Assembly: GCA_964492545.1 (NCBI GenBank)
Contig: CAZBKO010000020.1
Coordinates: forward strand, 1 to 28,347
Reading direction: 5' to 3'
DNA: 28,347 nt
Source of the DNA: RGIG1934 sp964492545
GTDB taxonomy: Bacteria; Bacillota; Clostridia; Lachnospirales; Lachnospiraceae
Shown here: positions 1-8,744 of the stretch, piece by piece
Numbering within the stretch: position 1 is the stretch's first letter
Layout of the letters: each line of letters begins with the position of its first letter
Notes under the pieces: model-generated
Databases searched by the model: none
What the model saw: only the letters and a program-made list of their open reading frames with translations
Told to the model about the DNA's origin: nothing
Made by a program: the position numbers and the translations under genes

Positions 1-880
1 AGAAGCCAACAAGAAGAAAGAAGAAAAGATCAAAGAACTTCAGGACTTTATCCAGAGATTTAGTGCTAATGCTTCTAAATCTAAGCAGGCAACTTCAAGA
101 AAACGTGCTCTCGAAAAAATCGAACTTGATGAAATCAAACCATCAAGCAGAAAATATCCATACATTGATTTTAAGCCAGATAGAGAAATCGGTAATGAAG
201 TTCTTGCCGTTGAAGGACTTACAAAATCAATTGATGGTGTAAAGGTTTTAGATAATATCTCATTTATCGTTGGACGTGAAGATAAAATTGCACTTGTTGG
301 TGCGAATGAACTTGCTAAAACAACATTATTCAAGATTTTATCCGGTGAAATGGAACCGGATGCCGGTACCTATAAATGGGGTGTTACTACATCTCAGGCA
401 TATTTTCCTAAGGACAGCACTAAGGAATTTGATTGTGATGATGTAATCGTTGACTGGTTAATGCAGTACTCAGAAATCAAGGATGTTACTTATGTTCGTG
501 GTTTCCTTGGAAGAATGCTTTTTGCCGGTGATGATGGTATGAAGAAGGTTAGAGTATTATCCGGTGGTGAGAAGGTTAGATGTCTTCTTTCTAAAATGAT
601 GATTTCCGGTTCAAATGTACTTATGCTCGACGAGCCTACTGACCACCTTGACATGGAATCTATCACAGCACTTAACAATGGACTTATTAAGTTCTCAGGT
701 GCTATTATCTTCTCTTCAAGAGATCATCAGTTTGTGCAGACAACTGCAAATCGTATTATGGAAATTGTTAACGGTTCTCTTATTGATAAGATTACTACTT
801 ATGACGAATATCTTGAAAGCGACGAAATGGCTAGAAAACGTCAGGTATACACCATGGATGGACAGGACAGTGATAACTAA
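1..880 (+). CDS. ABC-F family ATPase, YkpA/YbiT type (5'-truncated by window edge)
   Basis: The reading frame is open from base 2 to the TAA at 878-880, so the N-terminal half is outside the window. What remains is the inter-domain linker (Lys/Glu-rich start, then the SANASKSKQATSRKR stretch) and the second ATPase domain. No transmembrane segments are visible, as expected for ABC-F proteins, which act on ribosomes rather than in transport. The second Walker A is degenerate (GANELAKTT, lacking the usual Gly before Lys); I recall similar decay in the YkpA branch. The signature LSGGEKVR and Walker B VLMLDEPTDHLD are intact. The H-switch reads SRDHQF where SHD is the rule, so the His is Arg. Translational roles are known for the class, but this member's role is inferred only. 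Its stop codon overlaps the start of the PHP gene (TAATG), which implies translational coupling. Confidence 0.9.
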   Translation, partial: EANKKKEEKIKELQDFIQRFSANASKSKQATSRKRALEKIELDEIKPSSRKYPYIDFKPDREIGNEVLAVEGLTKSIDGVKVLDNISFIVGREDKIALVGANELAKTTLFKILSGEMEPDAGTYKWGVTTSQAYFPKDSTKEFDCDDVIVDWLMQYSEIKDVTYVRGFLGRMLFAGDDGMKKVRVLSGGEKVRCLLSKMMISGSNVLMLDEPTDHLDMESITALNNGLIKFSGAIIFSSRDHQFVQTTANRIMEIVNGSLIDKITTYDEYLESDEMARKRQVYTMDGQDSDN

Positions 881-1713
881 TGATTGACTTACACGTACAT
901 TCTACTTTCTCCGATGGAACACTAACACCATCGGAGTTAGTCATATATGCTAACAAATTAAATCTAACTGCAATTGCTCTCACAGACCATGATTGCATTG
1001 ATGGTGTAGGCGAAGCCATAGAAGCTGCCGCCGATACTCCACTCACTGTTATTCCGGGAATTGAAATATCAACACGTTATAATGGTCACGAAATCCATAT
1101 GCTTGGACTAAATATTGACTACATGAACTCTGATTTTCAGACTCATATCAATGAATTCAAACATTCCCGTGAAAACAGAAATGCAAAAATGATTGAAGCT
1201 CTTAAAAATCAAGGCTTTGATATTGCTGATGAGAAGCTTGCAGTTCGTTTTCCTGACAGTATAATAACTAGAGCTCACTATGCTGTATGGCTTGTGGAAA
1301 ATGGATATGTTGCATCAAAAGATGATGCCTTTAAGAAATATCTAAGTCCGGGATGTCCATGCTATTTTAAAAAAGAAGTGGTTTCGCCAGAACAGGCTAT
1401 CAAGATTATTCATGATGCCGGTGGTAAGGCAATTATTGCTCATCCTCTGCTCTATCACATGTCAGATACAGAAGTCGAGATTCTTGTGTCTTCAATGGTA
1501 ACTCATGGACTTGATGGTATAGAAGCTATATATTCCTGCAACAAATGGACTGACGAAAGCCGCATGAAGGCTCTTGCCCAGAAATACAATCTCATTATTT
1601 CAGGTGGTTCTGATTTCCACGGTGCAAACAAACCGGGACTTGATCTTGGTACAGGTTATGGAAAGCTGAATGTACCGGATGAAATACTAAAAAATATAGG
1701 CGATCACTCATAA
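880..1713 (+). CDS. PHP-domain phosphoesterase (YciV/RNase AM-like)
   Basis: A 277-residue protein starting at an ATG that shares one base with the upstream stop. PHP metal-binding motifs appear in order: HVHSTFSDGT at residues 4-13, TDHD near 35-38, a GIE stretch near 60, AHP near 187-189 and SDFHG near 244-248. This is the layout of stand-alone PHP phosphoesterases such as the YciV group (5'-3' exoribonuclease on short RNAs, or 3',5'-nucleoside bisphosphate phosphatase). Length fits that group, and no polymerase or histidinol-phosphatase extension is present. It is probably cotranscribed with the ABC-F gene. The substrate cannot be told from sequence alone; histidinol phosphatase is a less likely alternative. 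Confidence 0.85.
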   Translation: MIDLHVHSTFSDGTLTPSELVIYANKLNLTAIALTDHDCIDGVGEAIEAAADTPLTVIPGIEISTRYNGHEIHMLGLNIDYMNSDFQTHINEFKHSRENRNAKMIEALKNQGFDIADEKLAVRFPDSIITRAHYAVWLVENGYVASKDDAFKKYLSPGCPCYFKKEVVSPEQAIKIIHDAGGKAIIAHPLLYHMSDTEVEILVSSMVTHGLDGIEAIYSCNKWTDESRMKALAQKYNLIISGGSDFHGANKPGLDLGTGYGKLNVPDEILKNIGDHS

Positions 1714-1724
1714 AAGTGACCGCC
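1699..1724. terminator. Bidirectional hairpin terminator between the PHP gene and apt
   Basis: Arms GGCGATCACT (1699-1708) and AGTGACCGCC (1715-1724) pair with one A/C mismatch around a six-base loop that includes part of the PHP stop codon. On the minus strand a run of six T follows the stem, and on the plus strand TTTAATATT follows. It serves both convergent transcripts. Confidence 0.75.
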
Positions 1725-1731
1725 TTTAATA

Positions 1732-2256
1732 TTATTTGCCTTCGTATCTAATAACTGACTCAACTCTGTATCCGTCAAGCTTCTCTCTGCCCTTAAGTCC
1801 TGCAAGTTCCATAAGGAATACAATACCAACTACTTCGCCACCAAGTTCTTCAACAAGCTTGATGATTGCTTCAATTGTACCACCTGTTGCAATAAGATCA
1901 TCTGCGATGACAACCTTCTGTCCCGGTTTAATTGAATCCTTGTGCATCTCTATAACAGCTGTTCCATATTCAAGATCATATTCTTTAGAAATAGTCTCGC
2001 AAGGAAGCTTACCTTTCTTTCTTACAGGAATAAATCCCTTCTTAAGATTATATGCGATAGGTACACCAAAAATAAATCCTCTTGATTCAGGTCCAACAAC
2101 AACATCAAAATCAATGTCCTTAATCTTGTCCTGCATCATGTCAATAGCCATATGTAAACCATCTGCATCCTGTAGCACTGTTGTAACATCTCTAAAAATT
2201 ATACCTTCTTCTGGAAAATCCGGAATACTTCTAACGTATTCTTCAATCTTCTTCAT
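1732..2256 (-). CDS. apt: Adenine phosphoribosyltransferase
   Basis: Purine salvage enzyme: adenine plus PRPP gives AMP and pyrophosphate, in the cytoplasm. The 174-residue product begins MKKIEEYVRSIPDFPEEGI, the standard start of bacterial Apt, and carries the PRPP-binding signature VVIADDLIATGGT in the middle. I chose the ATG at 2256 over the in-frame ATG at 2271: the latter has no ribosome site, whereas GGAGG lies eight bases before 2256, inside what would be the first codons of the longer form. It is the last gene of the long minus-strand block, 43 bases after recJ, and ends at a hairpin terminator. In many Firmicutes relA follows apt; here it does not. Confidence 0.95.
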   Translation of the reverse strand: MKKIEEYVRSIPDFPEEGIIFRDVTTVLQDADGLHMAIDMMQDKIKDIDFDVVVGPESRGFIFGVPIAYNLKKGFIPVRKKGKLPCETISKEYDLEYGTAVIEMHKDSIKPGQKVVIADDLIATGGTIEAIIKLVEELGGEVVGIVFLMELAGLKGREKLDGYRVESVIRYEGK

Positions 2257-2299
2257 TTCAAAAACCTCCATTTTTGTGAATTTATCTTCATATAGAATA

Positions 2300-4036
2300 T
2301 CACATTATTTTACTAATAACAACTCTTAGGTAACGATTTCCTTTATATTCATTTAATTCAGGATAATATGTTATACTTAATCTAATACTATTGTCTTTGC
2401 CTTCAAATGCTTTCTTAGTTTCGCCAGTTCCGTATTTTTCTTCCAGCATCAGTCTAAAATCATTCTCATCTGCAAAATATGTTCCTTCCATGGTAAATCC
2501 ACTATCATTTATCATATTTATCCTGATAACATTTCTATTTGCGCCAAATACTGTAATTCGCTTAATTGACACATTTCGCTCTGCAAATATAGGCTTTGGA
2601 TTGCCTTTTCCAAATGGTTCTAACAGCCTTAATTCCTCTACTATCTGCTCAGTAACATAATTAAATGGCATAGCAACGTCAATCCATACTTTGTTAGTGA
2701 GCTGCTCCTGTGTTAACGTTGTTTTCTCATTAAGCACTTTTCTAAGCTTTTCAAGATTTTCCGGTTTTAGTGACAGCCCGGCAGCCATTTCATGTCCACC
2801 AAATTTTTCTAGAAGCTTAGAACAATTAAGAAGTTCCTGATACATGTTGTAGCCTTCAATTGACCTGCCTGAACCCTTTAACATATTTAATGAGTCAGTA
2901 ATAACAAACGTAGGCTTATAGTACCTTTCACGTATTCTGCCTGCTACTATACCGGCCAGACTTTCATGACACTCTGGTAAATACACAACCAAAACCTTAT
3001 CCTTTTCATAAGACTCATGGCTTTCCATAATATCAATGGCAGCCTGCACGTTATCAATTGTCATTTGCTTTCGTTCATCATTCAATTCTTTGAGTTCAAT
3101 AGCATTTTTCATGCAATCTGCTGAACCTCCATATAGAAGCTCAAATGATTTCATTGCTGTATCAAGGCGTCCACCGGCATTTAAGCATGGACCAATCACA
3201 AATCCAATGTGATAGCTGCTAATCTGTTTATCTGACAAATTGTTCACTTCTATGAGTGCCCTGATTCCGGGATTGGACGTATTTGATATACGTTTTAAAC
3301 CGTACGATGCAATAATTCTATTCTCATCCTTTAAATCTACCACATCCCCTATCGTTGCAATAGCGGCCAATTCAATGAGTTCTTCCAAGTTGTCATCACT
3401 TATACCACTTTTTTCATAAAGTGCCTGAATAAGCTTATATGCAACCACAGCACCACATATTTCTTTGAACGGGTACTTGCAATCCGTCTGCTTCGCATCT
3501 ATAACTGCATCAGCATTTGGAATTTTTGGCGGACAATCATGATGATCGGTTATAATAACTGTAATTCCATTCTCTTTCGCCTTTTCAATTACATCATAAG
3601 CTGCTATTCCATTATCACATGTTACAATCGTATCGATTCCATCTGCTATGGCATCATCAATTATCCTGTCATTTATCCCATAACCGTCTAGTATTCTATC
3701 AGGAACATCAAATGATACACAAGCGCCCAGTCTTTCAAAACCTTTTACAAGAATATTCCCTGAGCACACACCATCAATATCATAATCACCAATTACTCTG
3801 ATCAAAACTCCCTTTGATATCTTATCTAGAATTATTTCAACTGCTTTACTCATATCCTTAAGAAGCCAGGGGGAATGTAATTTCTCCAGGCTTCCATTTA
3901 AGTAACTGTTTATTTCATTGTCTGATATAATATCCCTGTTTCGTATTAATCTTGCAGTAATGGGTGATATGTTGAATTTTGCAGCAATAGCATTAAAGTC
4001 AGCCTTTTTTGCCTGAATCAGCCATTTTTCTTTCAT
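2300..4036 (-). CDS. recJ: Single-stranded-DNA-specific 5'-3' exonuclease RecJ
   Basis: A 578-residue DHH-superfamily nuclease acting in recombination and mismatch/base-excision repair. The DHH domain shows GDYDIDG near residue 92, a TCDNG motif near 138 and the family-naming DHH of ITDHHDCPP near 165. The DHHA1 domain shows GGHEMAAG near residue 412, and an OB-like C-terminal part follows. It is at the short end of the family and lacks a long extra C-terminal domain. GAGGAG precedes the ATG at 4036. Only 14 bases separate it from the importer ATPase stop, and its ribosome site lies in that gap, so it is likely cotranscribed with the ABC importer. Confidence 0.95.
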   Translation of the reverse strand: MKEKWLIQAKKADFNAIAAKFNISPITARLIRNRDIISDNEINSYLNGSLEKLHSPWLLKDMSKAVEIILDKISKGVLIRVIGDYDIDGVCSGNILVKGFERLGACVSFDVPDRILDGYGINDRIIDDAIADGIDTIVTCDNGIAAYDVIEKAKENGITVIITDHHDCPPKIPNADAVIDAKQTDCKYPFKEICGAVVAYKLIQALYEKSGISDDNLEELIELAAIATIGDVVDLKDENRIIASYGLKRISNTSNPGIRALIEVNNLSDKQISSYHIGFVIGPCLNAGGRLDTAMKSFELLYGGSADCMKNAIELKELNDERKQMTIDNVQAAIDIMESHESYEKDKVLVVYLPECHESLAGIVAGRIRERYYKPTFVITDSLNMLKGSGRSIEGYNMYQELLNCSKLLEKFGGHEMAAGLSLKPENLEKLRKVLNEKTTLTQEQLTNKVWIDVAMPFNYVTEQIVEELRLLEPFGKGNPKPIFAERNVSIKRITVFGANRNVIRINMINDSGFTMEGTYFADENDFRLMLEEKYGTGETKKAFEGKDNSIRLSITYYPELNEYKGNRYLRVVISKIM

Positions 4037-4050
4037 ACATATCTCCTCAA

Positions 4051-4806
4051 CTAAAACTTCTGTATAAACTGTTTTGTTCTTTCACTCTTACTATTATCAA
4101 ATACTTCTTCCGGTGTACCCTGTTCAACAATAACACCCTGGTCCATAAAAATAACCTGATTAGCAACATTTTTTGCAAATGCCATCTCGTGAGTTACAAT
4201 AACCATAGTCATATTCTCTTCAGCAAGAGATTTTAGTACCTTCAAAATTTCTCCTGTAAGCTCAGGGTCAAGAGCCGATGTAGGTTCATCAAAGAACAAT
4301 ACATCAGGATTAAGAGCAAGTGCTCTTGCAATTGAAACTCTTTGCTGCTGTCCTCCAGAAAGCTCACATGGATATGATTTAGCTTTTGTCTCAAGGCTCA
4401 TTTTCTCAAGCAGTACCATTGCCTTTTCCTGAGCCTCTTTCTTATCCATTCCAAGTACCTTAATAGGTGCTTCTGTTATATTCTGAAGTACACTCATGTG
4501 TGGAAAAAGATTAAAATTCTGAAATACAAGACCTATTTTCAATCTTATGTCTCTCAATGTCTTTTTATCACTGTATACTGCTTTGCCAGCGCCATCGTTC
4601 TTAAATAATGTCATTCCATCAACTGTCACTTCACCTCCATCAGCTTTTTCGAGCTGATTAATACATCTGAGTAATGTTGACTTTCCACTTCCCGATGGTC
4701 CTATGATTGCAAGAACCTCACCTTGTTTTACATCAAATGAGATATCTTTTAATACTTCAAGTTTTCCAAAGCTTTTTGATATGCTTTTGACCTCCAATAT
4801 TGCCAT
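4051..4806 (-). CDS. Polar amino-acid ABC importer, ATP-binding subunit (GlnQ/HisP type)
   Basis: A 251-residue cytoplasmic ATPase that powers uptake through the permease encoded just upstream. Walker A GPSGSGKST lies near residues 37-45, the Q-loop in LVFQNFNLFPHM near 92-103, signature LSGGQQQR near 149-156, Walker B VLFFDEPTSALDP near 169-181 and the H-loop in VTHEM near 204-208. The NLFPH and LSGGQQQR wording and the length are those of the polar amino-acid uptake subfamily. AGGAGGT precedes the ATG. Substrate (glutamine, cystine, arginine or other) cannot be fixed from sequence. Confidence 0.93.
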   Translation of the reverse strand: MAILEVKSISKSFGKLEVLKDISFDVKQGEVLAIIGPSGSGKSTLLRCINQLEKADGGEVTVDGMTLFKNDGAGKAVYSDKKTLRDIRLKIGLVFQNFNLFPHMSVLQNITEAPIKVLGMDKKEAQEKAMVLLEKMSLETKAKSYPCELSGGQQQRVSIARALALNPDVLFFDEPTSALDPELTGEILKVLKSLAEENMTMVIVTHEMAFAKNVANQVIFMDQGVIVEQGTPEEVFDNSKSERTKQFIQKF

Positions 4807-4817
4807 TATGATACCTC

Positions 4818-5522
4818 CTATTTGTAATAATCCAATTTCATTTCTATAACTGCAAATCCTGCTGTAAGTATTACAGTAAGTACGAGATAAAATACACCTG
4901 CAATAAATAATGGTGTTAATGAGCTATATAGCTGCATCTGCTGCTTAGCCTTCATTATTATCTCTGCATAAGCAATGATATTTGCTAAAGACGTGTCCTT
5001 TACAAGGATAATAATTTCATTTGAACTGGCAGGTAAAATTCTTTTGATTACCTGTGGAAGTATAATTCTAAAGAAAGTCTGTACTTTAGTCATACCAAGA
5101 CATGCTGCTGCTTCGTACTGTCCCTTAGGTATCGATTCAATTCCACCTCTGAATATCTCTGCAAAATATGCGGCATAATTTAATGAAAATGCCACTGTAA
5201 CAGCTATAAACATGTAATTTGCACTCTTTATATCCACCACATCAACTATTCCCTTAAGCCATCCAGGTAAATTAGGATTGAGCTTCAAATAAGGAATAGC
5301 ATAATATATTGCTATAATCTGCAGCATAAGAGGTGTTCCTCTCATAACAAGTATATATAGACTGGTAATCCATGATATGGGTTTGAATTTGCACCTCTTA
5401 AGCATTGCTACTATAAGTCCCAGTGGTATTGAAAATACTACTGTTGCCGCAAACAGCTTTAGTGTTGGCACAAGATATTCAAATAGTATTTTTGTAACAT
5501 CTAATATTTCTTTTTGACTCAC
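4818..5522 (-). CDS. Polar amino-acid ABC importer, permease subunit
   Basis: A 234-residue inner-membrane protein of the HisM/GlnP type. Several hydrophobic helices are visible, including residues around 15-40, 95-115 and 205-225. The EAA loop that contacts the ATPase reads EAAACLGMTKVQTFFRIILPQ, and TLxLxxxxxxxxxPLGLxxA near the N terminus is typical. The start is GTG at 5522, preceded by GGAGA about nine bases upstream; no better in-frame start is nearby. It lies between the binding-protein and ATPase genes with 39- and 11-base gaps, a standard three-gene importer operon. Confidence 0.92.
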   Translation of the reverse strand: MSQKEILDVTKILFEYLVPTLKLFAATVVFSIPLGLIVAMLKRCKFKPISWITSLYILVMRGTPLMLQIIAIYYAIPYLKLNPNLPGWLKGIVDVVDIKSANYMFIAVTVAFSLNYAAYFAEIFRGGIESIPKGQYEAAACLGMTKVQTFFRIILPQVIKRILPASSNEIIILVKDTSLANIIAYAEIIMKAKQQMQLYSSLTPLFIAGVFYLVLTVILTAGFAVIEMKLDYYK

Positions 5523-5561
5523 TTTTCTTATTCTCCATTATTACTTCTGTTTGATAACACT

Positions 5562-6422
5562 TTACTTCACTGTAGTTATGTCACTACCAAACCATGTTGT
5601 TGAAATTTCGCCTAACTTTCCATCAGCTTTCATTTCACTAAGTATTTTCTGTACTTCATCACGAAGTGCCTGATCTTCTTTTCTAAATCCAATAGCATAT
5701 TCTTCTTTTTCAAGTCCTTCATCAAGAATCTTATAATCTTTTTTGCTGTTGTTGATTTCATAATTAGCTACTACACTGTCAAGAAATACACAGTCAACCA
5801 AGCCAAGCTCTAACTGCTGTAATGCTTCTACATTTGTTGCTATAGCTGTCTGAGTACATGTCTTACCAACTTCTGAAGCTTCAAGAATTTCCTGGGCAGA
5901 AGAGCCATTCTGTACAGCAACATTCTTTCCATCTAAATCAGCCATTGTCTTAATATCGCTTGTTCCGGCAACTACAAATACCATTTCATTTTCCATATAT
6001 GGATCTGAAAGACACATTATTTCCTGTCTTGATGCGTTAATTGACATACCATTCCAAATACAATCAATCTTTCCAACGTTAAGATCCTGTTCCTTAGTAT
6101 CCCAGTTAATCGGCTCCTTTACAAGCTCAACTCCCATTCTCTTACATACTTCTTCTGCAACATCAATATCAAATCCAACAATTTCATCATTTTCATCTGT
6201 GTAACCCATTGGCTTAAATGTAGCATCAAGTCCAAGAATAAATTTACCGGAATCCTGAACCTTTTTAAGTGAATCATCTTCTGTGGCATTACCAGTTGTT
6301 GTAGTCTCACTACCTGCTGCTTTTGTTGTTTCCTTCTTATCACTGCTGCTTCCACAAGCTGTGACAAACATTGCTCCTGCAAGAGCAAAACATAACATTG
6401 TTTTCTTAAAAACTTTTCTCAT
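5562..6422 (-). CDS. Polar amino-acid ABC importer, substrate-binding lipoprotein
   Basis: A 286-residue extracytoplasmic solute-binding protein (family 3). The N terminus is a lipoprotein signal: basic MRKVFKK, a hydrophobic stretch, then lipobox VTAC with the lipidated Cys at residue 23 and a Ser/Thr/Lys-rich linker to about residue 50. The mature part has the family's GFDIDVAEEVCKRMG near residues 84-98 and a DCIWNGMSI segment near 118-126. GGAGG precedes the ATG by nine bases. It opens the importer operon. No convincing promoter is visible in the 72 bases before it, which mostly hold a hairpin, so transcription may come through from secDF or from inside its 3' end. Confidence 0.92.
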   Translation of the reverse strand: MRKVFKKTMLCFALAGAMFVTACGSSSDKKETTKAAGSETTTTGNATEDDSLKKVQDSGKFILGLDATFKPMGYTDENDEIVGFDIDVAEEVCKRMGVELVKEPINWDTKEQDLNVGKIDCIWNGMSINASRQEIMCLSDPYMENEMVFVVAGTSDIKTMADLDGKNVAVQNGSSAQEILEASEVGKTCTQTAIATNVEALQQLELGLVDCVFLDSVVANYEINNSKKDYKILDEGLEKEEYAIGFRKEDQALRDEVQKILSEMKADGKLGEISTTWFGSDITTVK

Positions 6423-6450
6423 AATTGTAACCTCCGCTTTTTGTTAAAAT

Positions 6451-6480
6451 AAGGCCTCATAAATATACTTACGAGGCCTT
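6451..6480. terminator. Hairpin between secDF and the amino-acid importer
   Basis: Arms AAGGCCTC (6451-6458) and GAGGCCTT (6473-6480) are perfectly complementary around a 14-base AT-rich loop that can pair further. On the minus strand the stem is followed by ATTTTAAC, a weak U-tract. It probably terminates most secDF transcripts but may leak into the importer operon. Confidence 0.65.
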
Positions 6481-6494
6481 TCTCATATTTTTAC

Positions 6495-8711
6495 TTACTT
6501 CTTTAATCCACTTTTCTTTGACATTACATACCAAAGAGCACCTGTGATACATACTGATGAATAACCACCACATACAATACCAACCATAATTGGAAGTGCA
6601 AATTCTCTGATTGCTGTAACACCTAAAATATACAGAACTGCTACCATAATAAATGTTGTAACGGATGTATAAATACTTCTTGTTAATGTCTGTGTAATAC
6701 TCATATTAACAATATCCTTAAGATCTGTATTTTTCTTATCAGCTATATTTTCTCTAATTCTATCGAAAATAACGATTGTTGCATTGATTGAGTAACCAAC
6801 AATTGTAAGCATACATGCGATGAATGTTGTACCAACTGTTGTTCTTGATATTGCATAGAATCCAAGTACTACTAAAACATCATGAACAAGGGCAAGTACT
6901 GCACTGGCAGCGAACTTAAGATTCTTAAATCTGAACCAGATGTATATAAGCATACATATTGTAGCAAGTATAATTGCTATAATTGCATCCTGCTTCATCT
7001 CTTTACCAACGCTTGCACTGATATTTGATTCTTCAAAGCTATCCTCATCAGCGCCAAATCCGATAAGTGTATCTCTCATTGCTGCTCTCTTATCTGTATC
7101 TGAGATAAATGGAGTCTTGATTACAAATTCATTTCCACCTGTAACCTTCTGACCCTGAATATCATTACTTCCAATAGCTTCTGCTAATTCCGGCTTAATT
7201 TTGTCATTGAAATCATCAATACTATATTCTTTATCAAAATCAACAGTTGTAGAAATACCACCCTTGAATTCTATACTATAGTTAAGAAGTCCATCACCTT
7301 TTGTCTGATTAAATACCATTGTTCCAAGACCACCAACTATAAGTACAATTGATATTATAAAGAAGAGTGCTTTCTTTCCAAGGAAGTTAATTGTTCTTCT
7401 TTCCTTCTGAACACCATATAATTTAGGTGCTGTACATCCCATCTTGAATAAAGCTGTAACAATAATTCTTGAAACAACCATTGCTGTGAACATTGATACA
7501 ATAATACCAACAGCAAGAGTCTGTGCAAATCCCTGTACAGTACCTGTACCTTTCCACATAAGAACTAATGCAGCAATAAATGTTGTGATGTTACCATCAA
7601 CGATTGCTGATGTTGCCTTCTTAAATCCTGTTGTGATTGCAACCTCTGTAGTTCTACCAGCGCCAAGTTCTTCTCTGATTCTGGCAAATATAATAACGTT
7701 AGCATCAACTGCCATACCAATTGAAAGAATAATACCTGCTATACCAGGAAGTGTAAGTGTCATATCAAATGCATTTAATATTAGTAATTCAATTGCTACA
7801 TACATTATAAGTGCAATACTTGATGCAAAGCCTGGAACTCTGTATGCAAATATCATAAATAACATAACAAGAACAAGACCGATAAGTCCTGCTGTAAGAC
7901 TTGTTTTAATGGCATCTGTACCAAGTTTAGCTCCAACAACCTTTGAACTTACTTCCTTAAGTTCAAGTGATAAAGAACCAATTCTGATATTTGAAGCAAG
8001 ATTTTCAGCTTCCTGATATGAATCCTGACCATTTATAATTCCCATACCATCTGAGATAACACTCTCAACTGTAGGATCACTGATTACTTCATTATCATAA
8101 ATAATATAAATTGTTTTGTTAAGATACTCTGTTGTTGCATCCTTAAAATTAGCTGTTCCTGTTTTATCAAATGCAAGTGAAACAACATTTTCTGATTGTC
8201 CATTATCATTATTCTGAATTCTGGCTTCGGCATCTGTTACCTGCTCACCTGTAACCCAGATTTTGAATTCCTGTTCTGAACCCTGATACATAGCCTTTGT
8301 AGACTTTTCATCCTTCTGAAGTGGATCATCATCTGAAACTAAAGTAGCAAAGTATAATGAACCCGGCTTACCAATCTCTTCAAGGATATCTTCTGCATTA
8401 TCTGCACCTGGGATATCAACTGTGATTTTGTCATCGCCTTCCTTGTATACTTCTGCCTCTGTGCTGTAATCACTAACTCTCAACTGCAGCTTGTACTTTG
8501 TATCATTGAATTCTGTTGATGTAAAGTCATCATCAACTACCTCGTAAGTAATACTTACGCCACCTTTTAAGTCAAGACCAAGAACAATGTTCTCAGCTGC
8601 GCCTGACTTATGCTTACTTATACCAAAACCTGCCACATAGCAGCTTGCTGCTATTAAAATTAAAGTGATGATAAAAGTAACAATACTTTTTTTCTTACTA
8701 AACTTCATCAT
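6495..8711 (-). CDS. secDF: Protein translocase subunit SecDF (SecD-SecF fusion)
   Basis: A 738-residue RND-type membrane protein that uses ion-motive force to help SecYEG export proteins. The SecD half has an N-terminal helix, DLKGGVSITYEVV near residues 46-58, a large external region and GMAVDANVIIF with Asp336. The SecF half starts near residue 440, with EFKGGISTTVDF and GYSINATIVIFDRIREN. SecD and SecF are one chain, as in Bacillus, whereas many Clostridia keep two genes. In the SecF motif the usual Asp of GYSxNDT is Ala644, while the later Arg of TLTRSI is kept. A purine-rich GGAGAGG site lies 12 bases before the ATG. It follows scfB by 33 bases and is likely in the same transcript. Confidence 0.95.
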   Translation of the reverse strand: MMKFSKKKSIVTFIITLILIAASCYVAGFGISKHKSGAAENIVLGLDLKGGVSITYEVVDDDFTSTEFNDTKYKLQLRVSDYSTEAEVYKEGDDKITVDIPGADNAEDILEEIGKPGSLYFATLVSDDDPLQKDEKSTKAMYQGSEQEFKIWVTGEQVTDAEARIQNNDNGQSENVVSLAFDKTGTANFKDATTEYLNKTIYIIYDNEVISDPTVESVISDGMGIINGQDSYQEAENLASNIRIGSLSLELKEVSSKVVGAKLGTDAIKTSLTAGLIGLVLVMLFMIFAYRVPGFASSIALIMYVAIELLILNAFDMTLTLPGIAGIILSIGMAVDANVIIFARIREELGAGRTTEVAITTGFKKATSAIVDGNITTFIAALVLMWKGTGTVQGFAQTLAVGIIVSMFTAMVVSRIIVTALFKMGCTAPKLYGVQKERRTINFLGKKALFFIISIVLIVGGLGTMVFNQTKGDGLLNYSIEFKGGISTTVDFDKEYSIDDFNDKIKPELAEAIGSNDIQGQKVTGGNEFVIKTPFISDTDKRAAMRDTLIGFGADEDSFEESNISASVGKEMKQDAIIAIILATICMLIYIWFRFKNLKFAASAVLALVHDVLVVLGFYAISRTTVGTTFIACMLTIVGYSINATIVIFDRIRENIADKKNTDLKDIVNMSITQTLTRSIYTSVTTFIMVAVLYILGVTAIREFALPIMVGIVCGGYSSVCITGALWYVMSKKSGLKK

Positions 8712-8744
8712 AATCTTAGATTTCCTCTCCTTTTTATAATTTAG

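Noticed and set aside
1736..2329. 197-codon plus-strand open frame antisense to apt
   Set aside because: It is Ser/Pro/Ile-rich, has no ribosome site and is the mirror of a clear Apt gene.
7444..8016. 190-codon plus-strand open frame inside secDF
   Set aside because: It lies fully antisense to conserved SecDF motifs, with biased composition typical of a shadow frame.
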